Made by a program: the position numbers and the translations under genes
NCBI RefSeq assembly: GCF_018614975.1
Contig: NZ_JAGGNR010000042.1
Span: 1-58,281, forward strand
Source of the DNA: Paenibacillus polymyxa
GTDB lineage: Bacteria > Bacillota > Bacilli > Paenibacillales > Paenibacillaceae
Reading direction: 5' to 3'
DNA length: 58,281 nt
Shown here: one piece after another, positions 35,411 to 43,658 of the stretch
Layout: the number at the start of each line of letters is the position of its first letter
Position numbering within the stretch: position 1 is the first letter of the stretch
The notes under the pieces: generated by a model
Seen by the model: only the letters and a program-made list of their open reading frames with translations
What the model was told of the DNA's origin: nothing
Database searches by the model: none

Positions 35411-36215
35411 AAAGCACGAACCACATGAAGAACATATAGACGAGAGCTGGTTGCTTCCCTATTCTGACTTGATGACCTTGTTGCTTGCCCTGTTTATCAC
35501 GTTGTTCTCCATGAGTTCACTCGATGCAGCCAAGTTCGAGCAGATGGCTTCCGCACTAAGCAGTGCATTGAATGGAGGCTCCGGTGTTCTGGATCATACG
35601 TCCATGAATCCGGATACGCCAGGTGCCGATCTGGGTAAGAACAAACAGGAACCTACAGAAATCACCAAGAAAACACCAGCTCAAATTACGGATGCACAGA
35701 TGGCTCAAAAAGAGCAGGAAGATCTGGAGAAGCTTAAGAAACGGCTTGACCAGTATATCTCGAAGAACGGACTTTCAGACCAGCTGAACACCAAGCTGAA
35801 TCAATCTGAATTAAAGATCACCATCAGTGATAACGCCCTGTTCTCCTCAGGCCGAGCAGATGTGAAGCCTGAATCACGATCCCTGGCCAAAGCAATCTCA
35901 AGCATGCTACAGGAGTTCCCTGAATATGAAGTGGTTGTATCCGGTCATACCGATAATATTCCCATTTCGAACAACCAATATAAGGATAACTGGGATCTGA
36001 GTGCAGATCGTGCGCTCAACTTCCTGAAAATCCTGTTGCTGAACTCGCAATTGGACCCTTCCAAATTCACACCAAGTGGTTATGGAGAGTATCACCCGAT
36101 TGCCAGCAATGACACCAATACCGGACGGGCACAGAATCGCCGTGTGGAGGTATCTATCATTCGGAAGTATCAAAGTAACAATACAAATGTAAAAGCCGTT
36201 GGCGAAGGAAACTAG
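35397..36215 (+). CDS. motB: Flagellar motor stator protein MotB
   Basis: MotB (272 aa) anchors the stator to peptidoglycan. A single membrane helix (about 20-40) carries the proton-binding aspartate D24 in PYSDLMTLLL, and the C-terminal OmpA-like domain has GHTDNIPISN and the NRRVEVSI motif. The start is GTG at 35397 with AAGGAGG nine bases upstream, inside motA. The aspartate, rather than a polar sodium-type motif, suggests proton drive. A terminator follows. Confidence 0.95.
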   Translation: MKKAKKHEPHEEHIDESWLLPYSDLMTLLLALFITLFSMSSLDAAKFEQMASALSSALNGGSGVLDHTSMNPDTPGADLGKNKQEPTEITKKTPAQITDAQMAQKEQEDLEKLKKRLDQYISKNGLSDQLNTKLNQSELKITISDNALFSSGRADVKPESRSLAKAISSMLQEFPEYEVVVSGHTDNIPISNNQYKDNWDLSADRALNFLKILLLNSQLDPSKFTPSGYGEYHPIASNDTNTGRAQNRRVEVSIIRKYQSNNTNVKAVGEGN

Positions 36216-36237
36216 AGGCCTGCAGCGATTCATTAAC

Positions 36238-36276
36238 CAAAGACCGTTCTCCAGGTACAAGGAGAACGGTCTTTGG
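36238..36276 (+). terminator. Terminator after motB
   Basis: CAAAGACCGTTCTCC and GGAGAACGGTCTTTG arms, a perfect stem, followed by a short T-containing tail. Confidence 0.75.
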
Positions 36277-36360
36277 GGTTTATATAAGGCTTATGCTTGG
36301 TTTATCTACATATTTCCGTACTATTCGGTATTATTGACCAGCCTTCATTAACTCTGCACC

Positions 36361-36395
36361 AAAAAGCCCTGCGCTCCTTTTCGGAAAGCAGGGCT
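36361..36395 (-). terminator. Terminator after rluF
   Basis: Minus strand AGCCCTGC and GCAGGGCT arms followed by TTTTTGG. Confidence 0.75.
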
Positions 36396-36426
36396 TCAAT
36401 CAGTTAATTAGCCAAAGTCGAATCAA

Positions 36427-37128
36427 CTATTCCAGTGAATAGTCCAACAGACCGCCCAGCTCCGCTTTTTCAGCAGCGGTAAGCTCTCTCCAAGAACCTG
36501 TTGCCATTTCTCCAAGATGAATGTTCATGATTCGAATCCGCTTCAACTTACGAACCTCGTAGCCAAAGGCACTACACATCCGCCGAATCTGACGGTTCTT
36601 TCCTTCAGTCAGGATGATACGGAATACTCGATCCGTTATCCGGGTCACTGTACAAGGCAGGGTCATTTCACCCAGGATCTTCACCCCGGTGCTCATACCT
36701 CTAAGGAAACTCGGGGTTACAGATCGATCAACAGTAACGATATACTCTTTCTCATGGCGACCTTCTGCTCTAAGAATCCGGTTAACGATATCTCCGTCAT
36801 TAGTCATCAGGATCAAACCTTCCGAGTCCTTATCCAAGCGCCCAATTGGAAAGATACGTTCATCGTGTCCGACAAAATCAACGATATTCCCCTGAATATG
36901 TTGCTCAGTTGTACTTGTGATTCCAATCGGTTTATTCAGCGCAATATATACGTGTTTTCTCTTTTCCTTGATCGGTTTGCCATTAATTCGTACATCGTCG
37001 CCTTCTTCTGCCTGACTGCCCAGTTCAGCCTTAACTCCATTAATGGTTACCTGACCACTATCCACCAACTTGTCGGCTTCACGCCGGGAGCAGTAACCTG
37101 TTTCACTAATAAATTTATTAATACGCAA
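36427..37128 (-). CDS. rluF: 23S rRNA pseudouridine synthase, RluF-like
   Basis: A 233-residue enzyme with an N-terminal S4 RNA-binding domain (about 1-50) and a RsuA/RluB-type catalytic domain. The catalytic aspartate is D99 in GRLDKDSEGL, and the later NRQIRRM motif is present. Overall it resembles RluF, which modifies position 2604 of 23S rRNA in E. coli; the exact target here is inferred. It lies 18 nt downstream of the histidine kinase gene. Confidence 0.85.
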   Translation of the reverse strand: MRINKFISETGYCSRREADKLVDSGQVTINGVKAELGSQAEEGDDVRINGKPIKEKRKHVYIALNKPIGITSTTEQHIQGNIVDFVGHDERIFPIGRLDKDSEGLILMTNDGDIVNRILRAEGRHEKEYIVTVDRSVTPSFLRGMSTGVKILGEMTLPCTVTRITDRVFRIILTEGKNRQIRRMCSAFGYEVRKLKRIRIMNIHLGEMATGSWRELTAAEKAELGGLLDYSLE

Positions 37129-37146
37129 AAGGTAATCTCACCTCAT

Positions 37147-39486
37147 CTATTTCTCTTCATCTGTAATTGGTTCATCCGTTACCTGATCTACCTCAATGAC
37201 TTCCGGTTGTTGCTCGGATGCAGGCAGTTCAATGATAACCGTTGTTCCCTTGTTCATGACGCTTTTAATATCCATCATGCCCTTATGTGATTGAATAATG
37301 CGCTGACTGACCATCAGGCCAAGCCCTGTCCCAGACTCTTTATTCGTAAAGAAAGGCTCCCCAAGCTTGGGCATCATCTCTTCCGGTATACCGATCCCTT
37401 CATCCCTGATCTCAATTCTGACGCGTTTCGACTGCTCGTCATGCTTGAGCTTGATATGGATGCTTCCTCCATTTGGCATGGCCTCCATACCGTTCTTCAG
37501 CAAATTGATGAATACCTGCTTCAACTGGTTCTCTTCACAGTGTACCATAGCCGAATCGGATGAGGCACGCAGTACAAATTCTACACCATGCAGATGCGCC
37601 TGACTATCCAGTAACGAGATGACATCGCCAAGAATAAAACGAATATCCCGATTCTGAAAATGAACCGCCTGCGGTTTGGCCAGAATCAGAAATTCACCAA
37701 CAATAAGGTTGATGCGATCCAGCTCCGATAACATCAGATCCAGATGACGATGATTCAGCTTGTTGCTCTCTTGCTGTAACTGTAGGAATCCGCGCAGCGT
37801 GGTCAGTGGATTACGAATCTCATGTGCCACACCTGCTGCAAGCTGGCCCACGGTTGTTAGCTTCTCAGAACGTCTGAGTAGCTCTTCCATCCGATTACGA
37901 CTTGTAATGTCCCTGGAGACGCTAATCAGCGCGGTAATCTCACCAGCCTCGTCTCGAACCGGAGCCGTACTGACACTGACCTCTACTCGGGTCCCGTCTT
38001 TCTTCATCCAGGTGGTTTCGTTGGACGTAATGGACATCCCCTCAACGAGTTGGGCATGCTGACGTTTCATTTCTTCTTCTGCCTCTGGCGGGATGATCTT
38101 CAGATTACGACCTTCCACCTCACGACTTCGAAAGCCATATAATTGTTCAAATGCCCGGTTAACCCGCAGCACTTTTCCTTCAAGATCCGTAATGTGAATG
38201 GCATCCGCTGTCTGATTGATAATGGATTCCAGATGCTCTTTCACCGCCCGATTCTCTTCATACATCTGTTTCAGACGACTCGTATAATGGCCCAGATTAC
38301 GAATCATGGCATTAATACGATTGGCCAGTTGACCAAGTTCATCCTTCCTCCGTACTTTCAGACGGAAATCAAAGTGCCCATCCGCTACATCATTCACTTT
38401 GCCCAGTATGGATTGGATCGGACGCGTAATATACCCTGCGAGCAAATAGCTGCCAAAGATCACGATCTCCAGCAAAACCAACGATATGGAGGCATGGCTC
38501 ACCAACTGCTCAGAAACCATGGAGGATATTTGCTTATAGTCCATGACAATACTGATCACATAGGAAGACTGATTGGGTGTAAAAATGGGAATAAAACTCT
38601 TCAGTACCTTCTGTTCGTGCGTTTCACTGACAAAAGATACATTTTGCCCTGTTCGAATGGCGCGCACCACAGCACGATGATCCTCATCCGTAGAACCATA
38701 CTGGTATGTACCAAAACGAATCGGTCTGTTATTCAACTTGCTAAAGTTCGAATCTCTTCCGTCATCACCCATGTTCGGGCTGCCAAAAGTCAACGGATTG
38801 ATGCCTGTAATCTCCAGAATGGAGGGATTGACCTCACGAATTTTGTTCAAAATCTCATCCGGACTAGAGATTTTCACATAGTCATCAACTTCCGTATTAT
38901 TATAGAAGGGATTGATTATGTAGTTTCTCTTTCCATCATGGTAGTAACCCCAGATATCAATATCCGAAGGACTGGATGTAGAATATTCGAATCCATCTGA
39001 CCAGAAATGCTCCAACTTCTGCCCTTGGGGAATCGTCACCTGTTGTTTTTCAAACAACTGCTTAAAGGCCTGATACCAGTAGGTCATGGATTTGGTGGAC
39101 AGCCCGATTTCTCTCGGATCTGAGGAGCGGCTAACCACAATATCATCATCCGTCTGCTCCATTAACGAGATATGCGAAACGCCGACCTTTTGGCTCAAGC
39201 GTACAAGTTCTTCATTTGTGATATTATTAATATCCGGGTCCAATTCTTCCGCTGCCATGACAGCAGCAAGCCACAGATTGTTTCCAATCTGCCGTTTTAC
39301 ATAATCCGAACTGTATTGATTCTGTTCGACAGCAATTGCAATCTGCTTTGCAGTGAGCACCATCTTGGTTTCACTGTCCTGCCTTAGATTCTCTTCTGTA
39401 GTATAATAACTCAGTGCGATATTCAACACTAAAATAACGAGCACTGAGCACGACATAATCATGGATAATTTCGTTTTAATAGACAA
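37147..39486 (-). CDS. PAS-containing membrane sensor histidine kinase
   Basis: The 779-residue kinase has an N-terminal membrane helix (about 8-28), a large external sensor region (about 30-345), a second membrane helix near VIFGSYLLAGYI, a HAMP domain, a coiled linker, a PAS domain (about 420-540), a HisKA domain with the phosphorylated histidine in VAHEIRNPL, and a HATPase with N, G1 (DEGIGIP) and G2 boxes. The start is TTG at 39486 behind GAGGTG; an upstream TTG at 39534 lacks one. No response regulator is adjacent, and the architecture resembles sporulation kinases feeding Spo0F. That link is inference. Confidence 0.85.
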   Translation of the reverse strand: MSIKTKLSMIMSCSVLVILVLNIALSYYTTEENLRQDSETKMVLTAKQIAIAVEQNQYSSDYVKRQIGNNLWLAAVMAAEELDPDINNITNEELVRLSQKVGVSHISLMEQTDDDIVVSRSSDPREIGLSTKSMTYWYQAFKQLFEKQQVTIPQGQKLEHFWSDGFEYSTSSPSDIDIWGYYHDGKRNYIINPFYNNTEVDDYVKISSPDEILNKIREVNPSILEITGINPLTFGSPNMGDDGRDSNFSKLNNRPIRFGTYQYGSTDEDHRAVVRAIRTGQNVSFVSETHEQKVLKSFIPIFTPNQSSYVISIVMDYKQISSMVSEQLVSHASISLVLLEIVIFGSYLLAGYITRPIQSILGKVNDVADGHFDFRLKVRRKDELGQLANRINAMIRNLGHYTSRLKQMYEENRAVKEHLESIINQTADAIHITDLEGKVLRVNRAFEQLYGFRSREVEGRNLKIIPPEAEEEMKRQHAQLVEGMSITSNETTWMKKDGTRVEVSVSTAPVRDEAGEITALISVSRDITSRNRMEELLRRSEKLTTVGQLAAGVAHEIRNPLTTLRGFLQLQQESNKLNHRHLDLMLSELDRINLIVGEFLILAKPQAVHFQNRDIRFILGDVISLLDSQAHLHGVEFVLRASSDSAMVHCEENQLKQVFINLLKNGMEAMPNGGSIHIKLKHDEQSKRVRIEIRDEGIGIPEEMMPKLGEPFFTNKESGTGLGLMVSQRIIQSHKGMMDIKSVMNKGTTVIIELPASEQQPEVIEVDQVTDEPITDEEK

Positions 39487-39545
39487 GTTTTTTTGTTCAC
39501 CTCTCGGCTTGTACCCTCTGGCGATATATGGCAAAACCTATCTCC

Positions 39546-39574
39546 ATCATAACGCTTGTATGTCTTTTTGAAAA
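39546..39574 (-). promoter_or_regulatory. Probable promoter of the histidine kinase gene
   Basis: Minus strand TTTTCA (39569-39574), 17 nt, TATGAT (39546-39551). It starts transcription about 55 nt before the TTG start. Confidence 0.45.
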
Positions 39575-39674
39575 GGATAATTGACCTGTGTCCAAAAGTT
39601 ACCGAATGACTGAGAGGCTCGAAATTCGTTGTTTTTTGCATTTTTGAACTCTACAATGAAATTAATCACTATAT

Positions 39675-39756
39675 TTATCCACATACCCACAGGCTTGTGG
39701 ATAGTTTGTTTATAACTATGTGAGCAAATCTATGGTTATCCACATTTCTATACACA
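39675..39756. promoter_or_regulatory. DnaA-box cluster upstream of tadA
   Basis: Two perfect TTATCCACA boxes (39675-39683 and 39736-39744), one inverted box with one mismatch (TGTGGATAG at 39696-39704) and one near-match (CTATACACA at 39748-39756) fall within 82 bases of AT-rich DNA. It lies between the kinase promoter and tadA. Confidence 0.6.
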
Positions 39757-39819
39757 ACATGTTAACAACCCGAATATTTGTTCGCTGAATAAATGCTTTT
39801 TGGAAGGAGTTATATTGTA

Positions 39820-40326
39820 ATGGATGACCATTCTCTCCAGCCCGATCTTGGGAATTTATCTGAGGAGGCTCAACATGAGCACTGGATGCGGGAGGCCATT
39901 GCCGAGGCCTACAAGGCTGAGGCTCTTGGGGAAGTGCCGATTGGAGCTGTAATTGTACAAAATAACCAAATTATTGGCCGAGGATACAATCTGCGTGAAA
40001 CTACACTGGATTCCACTGCCCACGCAGAGATGGTGGCTATTCGTCAGGCTAGCGAGACCATCGGAGCTTGGCGTTTGTTGGATTGTTCTCTGTACGTCAC
40101 ACTGGAACCTTGTCCGATGTGTGCAGGTGCAATTGTACAATCCAGGGTCCCCCGCGTAATCTATGGTACGGCTGATCCCAAGGCAGGCTGTGCAGGTACA
40201 CTGATGAACCTGCTACAGGAGCCTCGTTTTAACCATCGCACCGAGGTGATCCCGGATATCCTTCAGCCTGAATGCTCCACGATGCTAACTCAATTTTTTA
40301 GACGTCTGCGCCAGAAGTTAAAGTAG
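39820..40326 (+). CDS. tadA: tRNA-specific adenosine deaminase
   Basis: TadA converts A34 to inosine in the wobble position of tRNA-Arg(ACG). The 168-aa cytidine-deaminase fold has H68 and E70 in HAE and C98/C101 in PCPMC as zinc ligands and proton shuttle. The ATG at 39820 follows GGAAGGAG; an earlier in-frame ATG has none. In B. subtilis tadA lies next to scr-dnaX, whereas here it is separated from them by about 35 kb. Confidence 0.95.
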   Translation: MDDHSLQPDLGNLSEEAQHEHWMREAIAEAYKAEALGEVPIGAVIVQNNQIIGRGYNLRETTLDSTAHAEMVAIRQASETIGAWRLLDCSLYVTLEPCPMCAGAIVQSRVPRVIYGTADPKAGCAGTLMNLLQEPRFNHRTEVIPDILQPECSTMLTQFFRRLRQKLK

Positions 40327-40369
40327 TCACCGACTACAAACATCCCAATTAGAAAGGAAGTGTGCTGTA

Positions 40370-40939
40370 ATGGCACTAACACTCTATGATACAGCTAATG
40401 GCATAAGCCTTCGGTTGCTCACACCCCAGGATACACAGTCCTACCTGGACCTGATTCAGGTCACACGCGTCCCATACCAGGCTGTAGAACCCGTGCGAGA
40501 CGATGAATTCTATACACTTGAAGCTCAGACTCGGCGGATTAAGGATCGGGTCAAGGCATCAGAAGAAGGTACAGGGTATCAATTTGGAATCTATACCATT
40601 AAAGACAGTCTGTTGATTGGACAAGTAAGTATCAACAATGTTGTATTAGGCGTTGCCAATTATGCTGATATGGGTTACTTTATCCATCCGGATTATCAGG
40701 GCGGCGGACGAATGACAGCAGCGGTTAAACTGGCCGTAGCTTATGGCTTCCGTGCGCTGAAGTTAAATCGGGTTCAGGCTGCGGTATTACCCTCCAACAA
40801 AGGTTCACAGCGCGTACTGGAGAAGAATGGATTCCAGTTTGAAGGTACTGCTCGCAAATACCTCAAGATCAACGGCAAATATCAGGATCATCAGATCTAT
40901 GCTGTACTTGCTGAAGACTTGGACGAACTTACGAATTAA
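40370..40939 (+). CDS. RimJ/RimL-like GNAT acetyltransferase
   Basis: A 189-residue single GNAT domain of the type that acetylates ribosomal-protein N-termini: Y-x-x-Q-G-G-G-R-M pyrophosphate loop (about 105-113) and N-R-V-Q-A-A-V-x-P-x-N-x-x-S-x-x-V-L-E-K-x-G-F motif. The substrate is not assigned. AGAAAGGAAG precedes the ATG, 45 nt after tadA, so cotranscription with tadA is likely. Confidence 0.82.
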   Translation: MALTLYDTANGISLRLLTPQDTQSYLDLIQVTRVPYQAVEPVRDDEFYTLEAQTRRIKDRVKASEEGTGYQFGIYTIKDSLLIGQVSINNVVLGVANYADMGYFIHPDYQGGGRMTAAVKLAVAYGFRALKLNRVQAAVLPSNKGSQRVLEKNGFQFEGTARKYLKINGKYQDHQIYAVLAEDLDELTN

Positions 40940-41047
40940 TTAATTTAGAAATTCCCACACAATTAATATTCCAAACCGCACTAACCTACCAGCCACGATT
41001 CAAAATTAAAATCAATTATTTTGCGGATATCCCCTCTTACGCTGTGT

Positions 41048-41110
41048 AACAAAAAACCGCCTGTATCCAAGCGGAAGGAGGTTATCCTTCACTTGAATCA
41101 CAAGCGGTTT
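41048..41110 (-). terminator. Terminator after the lipoprotein gene
   Basis: Minus strand AAACCGCTTGTG and GATACAGGCGGTTT arms enclose an inner GAAGGATAACCTCCTTC hairpin and are followed by T residues. Confidence 0.7.
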
Positions 41111-41123
41111 GAAATCAGCGAGA

Positions 41124-42218
41124 TTAGTATCCGTATGAAGCGTTCATCAGTTCTTCGAACTCTTGCATAGTAATTACGTCATCGCCAGTAGGGATATTGA
41201 TTTTGAATGCTGCTTTTTCGTTAATCTTGGTATACGTATTGGAACCGGTAAATGCCAGTTTCACTTCGTCTTTTGTATCTTCCGGCTTGATCAGTAGATC
41301 AGCGACCATCTTTTGATATACAGGGAAGTCGTTTTTGTCCAATGCGAAATCGATGTTGAATTGATTGATTGTCAGAACATCTTTCAATTTATCCAAGTCT
41401 TTAGCCATTTCAGCCTGATCTGCTTCAGTGATCTTCAGATCTTCTTTAGCTTTGTCGATATCAGCCTGATCCATTTGCAGCATTTCACGATATTCCTCTT
41501 TGGACAGAATATCCAATACTTTAGGCATAGCTTTTGTTACCAGTACAGTAACTGCTTCTTTAACATTGTCATTATTCACTGAGAATTGTACAACCTGCTT
41601 CGCATCTACACCTTCAGGAAGTTGTGCATCTTTGGTGTCTAGATTTTTGAAGAATTTAGCTTGATCGTACTCGCTCAGCACTGCGTCCATGACTTCGTTG
41701 CTCAGCTTTTGCGTTTTGGCTGCGTCCATAGCATCCGGGTTCCATTCTGTACCCTCTTGCTCAGCCAATTCTTTCAGATCCAGCTCAAGGAACTTGTTAA
41801 CAACATTCTCCGGAATCGGGAAGAACGGAATATTCGGCACTTTCACATACAGTTTCTCTGCCGTCATCACCATTGGGATGTTAAAGGTCATACCCATGTC
41901 CCCTTTAAGCTCGATGCCAAGAGTCATCTCTGTCTGCATTGGCTCACTTTGGTATACACCCGTTACATTCAATTGAGCATCTTTAAGCATGCTCATAAAC
42001 TGAGTCATAGTAGGATCTGTTTGAGAAGTATCCCCAGGTTTATAGCTCAATTCATTAATAGTGAAGTTGGAACTCATTTCATACGAAGTCAGTTTGGAAG
42101 CATTGGCCGCAGCCGTCTTCAATGCCTCTTTTGGTTCCTGCTTGCTGCTACATGCTGTCAATGCCATAGATACGGTCAACAGCAACGTAAGAAGAAGCGC
42201 CCCCATACGTTTAGTCAT
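41124..42218 (-). CDS. Lipoprotein of unknown function
   Basis: A 364-residue lipoprotein. A short basic start, a hydrophobic core (about 6-21) and lipobox LTAC-S place the lipidated cysteine near residue 23. The rest is soluble, acidic and lysine-rich. It has the look of the LolA/LppX-like or DUF6612 lipid-binding shell, but I cannot name the family with confidence. The frame is open further upstream, yet the ATG at 42218 has GAGGAGAG and a proper signal peptide. No partner genes adjoin it. Confidence 0.7.
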   Translation of the reverse strand: MTKRMGALLLTLLLTVSMALTACSSKQEPKEALKTAAANASKLTSYEMSSNFTINELSYKPGDTSQTDPTMTQFMSMLKDAQLNVTGVYQSEPMQTEMTLGIELKGDMGMTFNIPMVMTAEKLYVKVPNIPFFPIPENVVNKFLELDLKELAEQEGTEWNPDAMDAAKTQKLSNEVMDAVLSEYDQAKFFKNLDTKDAQLPEGVDAKQVVQFSVNNDNVKEAVTVLVTKAMPKVLDILSKEEYREMLQMDQADIDKAKEDLKITEADQAEMAKDLDKLKDVLTINQFNIDFALDKNDFPVYQKMVADLLIKPEDTKDEVKLAFTGSNTYTKINEKAAFKINIPTGDDVITMQEFEELMNASYGY

Positions 42219-42395
42219 TTGTTTCTCTCCTCTCGTGATAACCCCAAAAAAAAGTAATTCAATATCAATGATATACCATATCGCCAGATACCGAAACCTA
42301 ATTTGGGAAAAATGTGATCTTTTCTCTTTAAAATGGCTACAAAGACCTATGTCAGCTTTGGGAATAACCATGTGCCTGTCTTTATATATGTATTA

Positions 42396-42436
42396 ATACG
42401 CAAAAGTCCCCTGTTTGGTAACAAGGGACTTTTGCT
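42396..42436 (-). terminator. Terminator after sspP
   Basis: GCAAAAGTCCCTTG and CAGGGGACTTTTGC arms (minus strand), a long stem with T residues in the distal arm. Confidence 0.75.
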
Positions 42437-42454
42437 GTAAATCTGTTTCTTCTA

Positions 42455-42607
42455 TTAACCTTGAGGATTCAAATGATCCACGTGGTTTTGATTTTTAACC
42501 TTTTTGGAACCCGATAATGGCTCCTGCATGGAAGAGCGTTTGGATGAATGACGATGCTGTTCGGATGCTTGCGCTTCCGGTACGGGAATTGTTTTTGGTT
42601 TACTCAT
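42455..42607 (-). CDS. sspP: Small acid-soluble spore protein P
   Basis: This 50-codon gene encodes a basic, His- and Ser-rich peptide with EPLSGSKKVKNQNH at residues 29-42, the signature of SspP spore proteins. It is expected to be made in the forespore and packed in the spore core. GAGGGGG lies seven bases before the ATG. It is third in a row of small genes (42835-43173, 42629-42805, then sspP) ending at one terminator, probably one sporulation transcript. Confidence 0.85.
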   Translation of the reverse strand: MSKPKTIPVPEAQASEQHRHSSKRSSMQEPLSGSKKVKNQNHVDHLNPQG

Positions 42608-42628
42608 ATTATTGCCCCCTCATCATTG

Positions 42629-42805
42629 TTAGGAATGGGATGGGTCCCTATCTTCCGTTTTGTCATGATTCAGTGCATCCTGATGACGGCGATCATTAAT
42701 ATCTTGCTGAATTTGCTGGGCATGATGACTGTTTACGGCAGGCTGCTCCAGATCATCGACTACATTTTGCAGGTTTTTGTCTACTCCCGCTTTGGTTTTA
42801 GTCAA
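42629..42805 (-). CDS. Small hydrophilic protein, possibly sporulation-linked
   Basis: A 58-residue peptide starting at TTG (42805), preceded by GAAGGAGTG at seven bases. It is rich in Asn, Gln, Asp and His (residues 24-58) and has no hydrophobic segment. It lies 21 nt upstream of sspP on the same strand, so it may be a spore protein. No family is recognised. Too short for a routine frame list but well supported by its ribosome-binding site. Confidence 0.55.
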   Translation of the reverse strand: MTKTKAGVDKNLQNVVDDLEQPAVNSHHAQQIQQDINDRRHQDALNHDKTEDRDPSHS

Positions 42806-42834
42806 TTGAGTTCACTCCTTCAGATTTCAGGCTA

Positions 42835-43173
42835 TTATCTCGTCTGGGATTGTAGCGACTGGGCGCATTCATGAATGTGCCGTGTATAATCGTGAGCCAG
42901 TTCCTGAATCGGTTCTGTTCGCTCATCAGTCGTTCGTCCATCCCGTTCCACATCAATCAGCTGTACGCTGACTTCACGGGAATCGACATATGCACATTTG
43001 AAATCAAAAGAGTACATCTCGTGCCCTGCTGTAGCAATGTGTATCCGAATCGCCTGCTGATCGGCTTCATCGGCCATTACCTGAGCCTGGTCTCCAACAT
43101 TCAGGACTTGAGGCAAACGTTCTTGCCAAGCCCCTACAAGCTCTGTCTGATCGATGTTTAACTCGCGGTTCAT
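42835..43173 (-). CDS. Hypothetical protein upstream of sspP
   Basis: A 112-residue soluble protein. The frame runs upstream, but the ATG at 43173 has GGAGGTGG in front. Predicted as mixed alpha/beta, with a C-terminal helix ending in HIHECAQSLQS. It heads the small gene row that ends with sspP. A weak sigma-G-like pair (GAATA ... CATCTTC) is visible about 40 nt upstream on the minus strand. Function unknown. Confidence 0.6.
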   Translation of the reverse strand: MNRELNIDQTELVGAWQERLPQVLNVGDQAQVMADEADQQAIRIHIATAGHEMYSFDFKCAYVDSREVSVQLIDVERDGRTTDERTEPIQELAHDYTRHIHECAQSLQSQTR

Positions 43174-43316
43174 CTTACCACCTCCACTCCTATAAAGTGC
43201 GGCGATGAAGATGTTTTTATACATATTAGCCTTATTCAAAATATAACGTTGTACTGTGCAACGTGTACTTCGGTCACCAACCTGTATGCTCACTACGTTG
43301 AACAAACTCACAACGC

Positions 43317-43350
43317 AAAAAAGGACCCGAGCGAGATCGCTTGAGTCCTT
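43317..43350 (-). terminator. Original terminator of tRNA-Ser, now beyond the element
   Basis: Minus strand AAGGACTCAAGCGATC and GCTCGGGTCCTT arms followed by seven T residues. It lies directly after the truncated tRNA copy and was presumably the tRNA terminator before the element integrated. Confidence 0.7.
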
Positions 43351-43363
43351 GTTATAAGTGTAG

Positions 43364-43429
43364 TATGGCGGAGAGGGTGGGATTCGAACCCACGTGGAGT
43401 TGCCCCCTAACGGTTTTCAAGACCGCCCC
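43364..43429 (-). repeat. Distal attachment site: 66-bp copy of the tRNA-Ser 3' part
   Basis: These 66 bases are identical to 51877-51942, which cover the anticodon arm to the CCA end of the intact tRNA-Ser. The 5' part of the tRNA is missing here, so this copy is not a functional gene. The pair marks the two ends of the integrated element. Confidence 0.93.
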
Positions 43430-43440
43430 TCGCTATAATA

Positions 43441-43460
43441 CACCGCAATCCCTTATGCTG
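43441..43460 (+). repeat. Possible integrase arm site, left copy
   Basis: CACCGCAATCCCTTATGCTG shares 17 of 20 bases with 51841-51860, in the same orientation. Both lie just inside the 66-bp core repeats (12 and 16 bases away), as arm-type integrase sites would. Confidence 0.4.
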
Positions 43461-43658
43461 ATTGACTTCATGGCACTTTATTGTTGAACCGCTACAGCGG
43501 TCTGAGTTAAACGTTGATTTCGGTACGTGACCGTTAGATAAGTTGATTTTATTACCTTTATACATATCTAGTCAACCTAGGAAGGCCAATTTTTTTCATA
43601 CATCGACAGAAGATTAACCTTATGAAAAAAACACTATCTGTTCATACAAATCATCTTT

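Noticed and set aside
43364..43429. A second tRNA-Ser gene
   Set aside because: Only the 3' 64 bases of the tRNA are present; the acceptor 5' strand, D arm and part of the anticodon stem are missing. It is the att duplicate.
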